Origin: Clostridia bacterium
Lineage (GTDB): Bacteria > Bacillota > Clostridia > Christensenellales > UBA1242
Reading direction: 5' to 3'
NCBI GenBank assembly: GCA_900766395.1
Contig: CAAFWB010000132.1
Location: 1 to 5,621 of the forward strand
Length of the DNA: 5,621 bases
The first letter of the stretch is position 1. Every line of letters starts with the position of its first letter. The notes below the pieces were generated by a model. That model did no database searches and had not been told where the DNA came from. It worked only from the letters and a program-made list of their open reading frames with translations. The position numbers and the translations under genes are program-made. Shown here one piece after another: positions 5,436 to 5,621 of the stretch.

Positions 5436-5621
5436 GTGGAGATGCAGTATTCTAGTCGGGCATTTCTATTTTGAGGACGACAAAGCGTCGAAGGGCATAT
5501 CTGTGAAGTTCCTTGTGCTGGCTTTGGTTGCCCAAACCGGGGCTGGTGCTGGGAGTTAAGATTTTTGGGCTTTTGTTAACGGCATAACATTTTTGTCCCA
5601 GAAATCGTGGAGACTCAAAAG
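5436..5621 (+). ncRNA. Structured RNA, 5' part; OLE-like RNA proposed
   Basis: At least 186 bases follow a strong promoter, without a convincing open reading frame and with a base make-up (many G, GG and GGG runs) unlike the coding genes nearby. Visible helices: a 10-bp stem 5436-5445 with 5460-5469 (contains G-U pairs); a small hairpin at 5476-5490 (GACG/CGTC or the shifted CGAC/GTCG); a hairpin at about 5520-5538 (GG, bulged C, TTTGG with CCAAACC, loop TTGC); and a compound arm with CTGGGA (5549-5554) pairing TCCCAG (5596-5601), stacked on GTTAA (5555-5559) pairing TTAAC (5576-5580). No terminator is reached, so the RNA continues past the window. OLE RNA, a roughly 600-base membrane-associated RNA of anaerobic and extremophilic Bacillota, is typically found among nusB, xseA/xseB, ispA and dxs genes, upstream of its protein partner gene oapA. 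Position, complex fold and large size fit. I could not align it to the family, so the class is an inference. Alternatives are a raiA-type RNA, another large RNA, or a leader for a gene starting beyond 5621. Confidence 0.55.

Noticed and set aside
5549..5601. Intrinsic terminator formed by CTGGGA...TCCCAG or GTTAA...TTAAC
   Set aside because: TCCCAG is followed by AAATCG and not a T tract, and TTAAC is followed by GGCATAAC; neither fits a terminator.
5436..5621. 6S RNA as identity of the structured region
   Set aside because: 6S RNA is one long hairpin whose two ends pair around a central bubble. Here the 5' strand GTGGAGA recurs unchanged at 5607-5613 instead of as its complement, and several local hairpins dominate.
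5436..5621. Known riboswitch classes (lysine, SAM, cobalamin, glycine, T-box, M-box, ZTP, TPP, glmS)
   Set aside because: Some words resemble lysine leaders, but the required conserved motifs and helix order could not be followed, and no T-box TGGNACCGCG-type sequence or other class core is present. A search is still needed.

Overview
The window looks like part of the chromosome of an endospore-forming, low-GC Bacillota, most likely a clostridium-type organism. The reasons are the A/T-rich coding sequence, the strong purine-rich Shine-Dalgarno sites, and an almost complete distal spoIIIA operon joined to housekeeping genes in the order known from spore formers. All supported genes are on the + strand and tightly packed.

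Region 1 (1-3110) is the distal half of the spoIIIA sporulation operon: spoIIIAD (cut by the left window edge), spoIIIAE, spoIIIAF, spoIIIAG and spoIIIAH. The genes overlap or lie within about 15 bases of each other. In well-studied spore formers these proteins sit in the mother-cell outer forespore membrane. With forespore SpoIIQ they form the channel ('feeding tube') between mother cell and forespore, needed for late forespore gene expression. SpoIIIAG and SpoIIIAH carry the ring-building domains. spoIIIAA, AB and AC would lie to the left of the window.

Region 2 (3111-5392) is housekeeping. A good vegetative-type promoter lies directly after spoIIIAH and starts an Asp23/YqhY-family gene. 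A strong intrinsic terminator follows that gene. Then come nusB (rRNA antitermination), xseA and xseB (the two subunits of exonuclease VII), which overlap by 1 and 4 bases and must be translationally coupled. No folD lies between nusB and xseA, unlike Bacillus subtilis.

Region 3 (5393-5621) has no convincing open reading frame. It starts with a second promoter whose hexamers, spacing and extended -10 match the first promoter exactly, followed by a G-rich sequence that folds into several hairpins and runs off the right edge. This is the most interesting part. Its position directly after xseB, in the interval where isoprenoid genes (ispA, dxs) usually follow, is where the large OLE RNA is found in many anaerobic and extremophilic Bacillota. 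I therefore propose the 5' part of an OLE-like structured RNA. The class assignment rests on context plus visible structure, not on an alignment, and a leader or riboswitch for a downstream gene remains possible.
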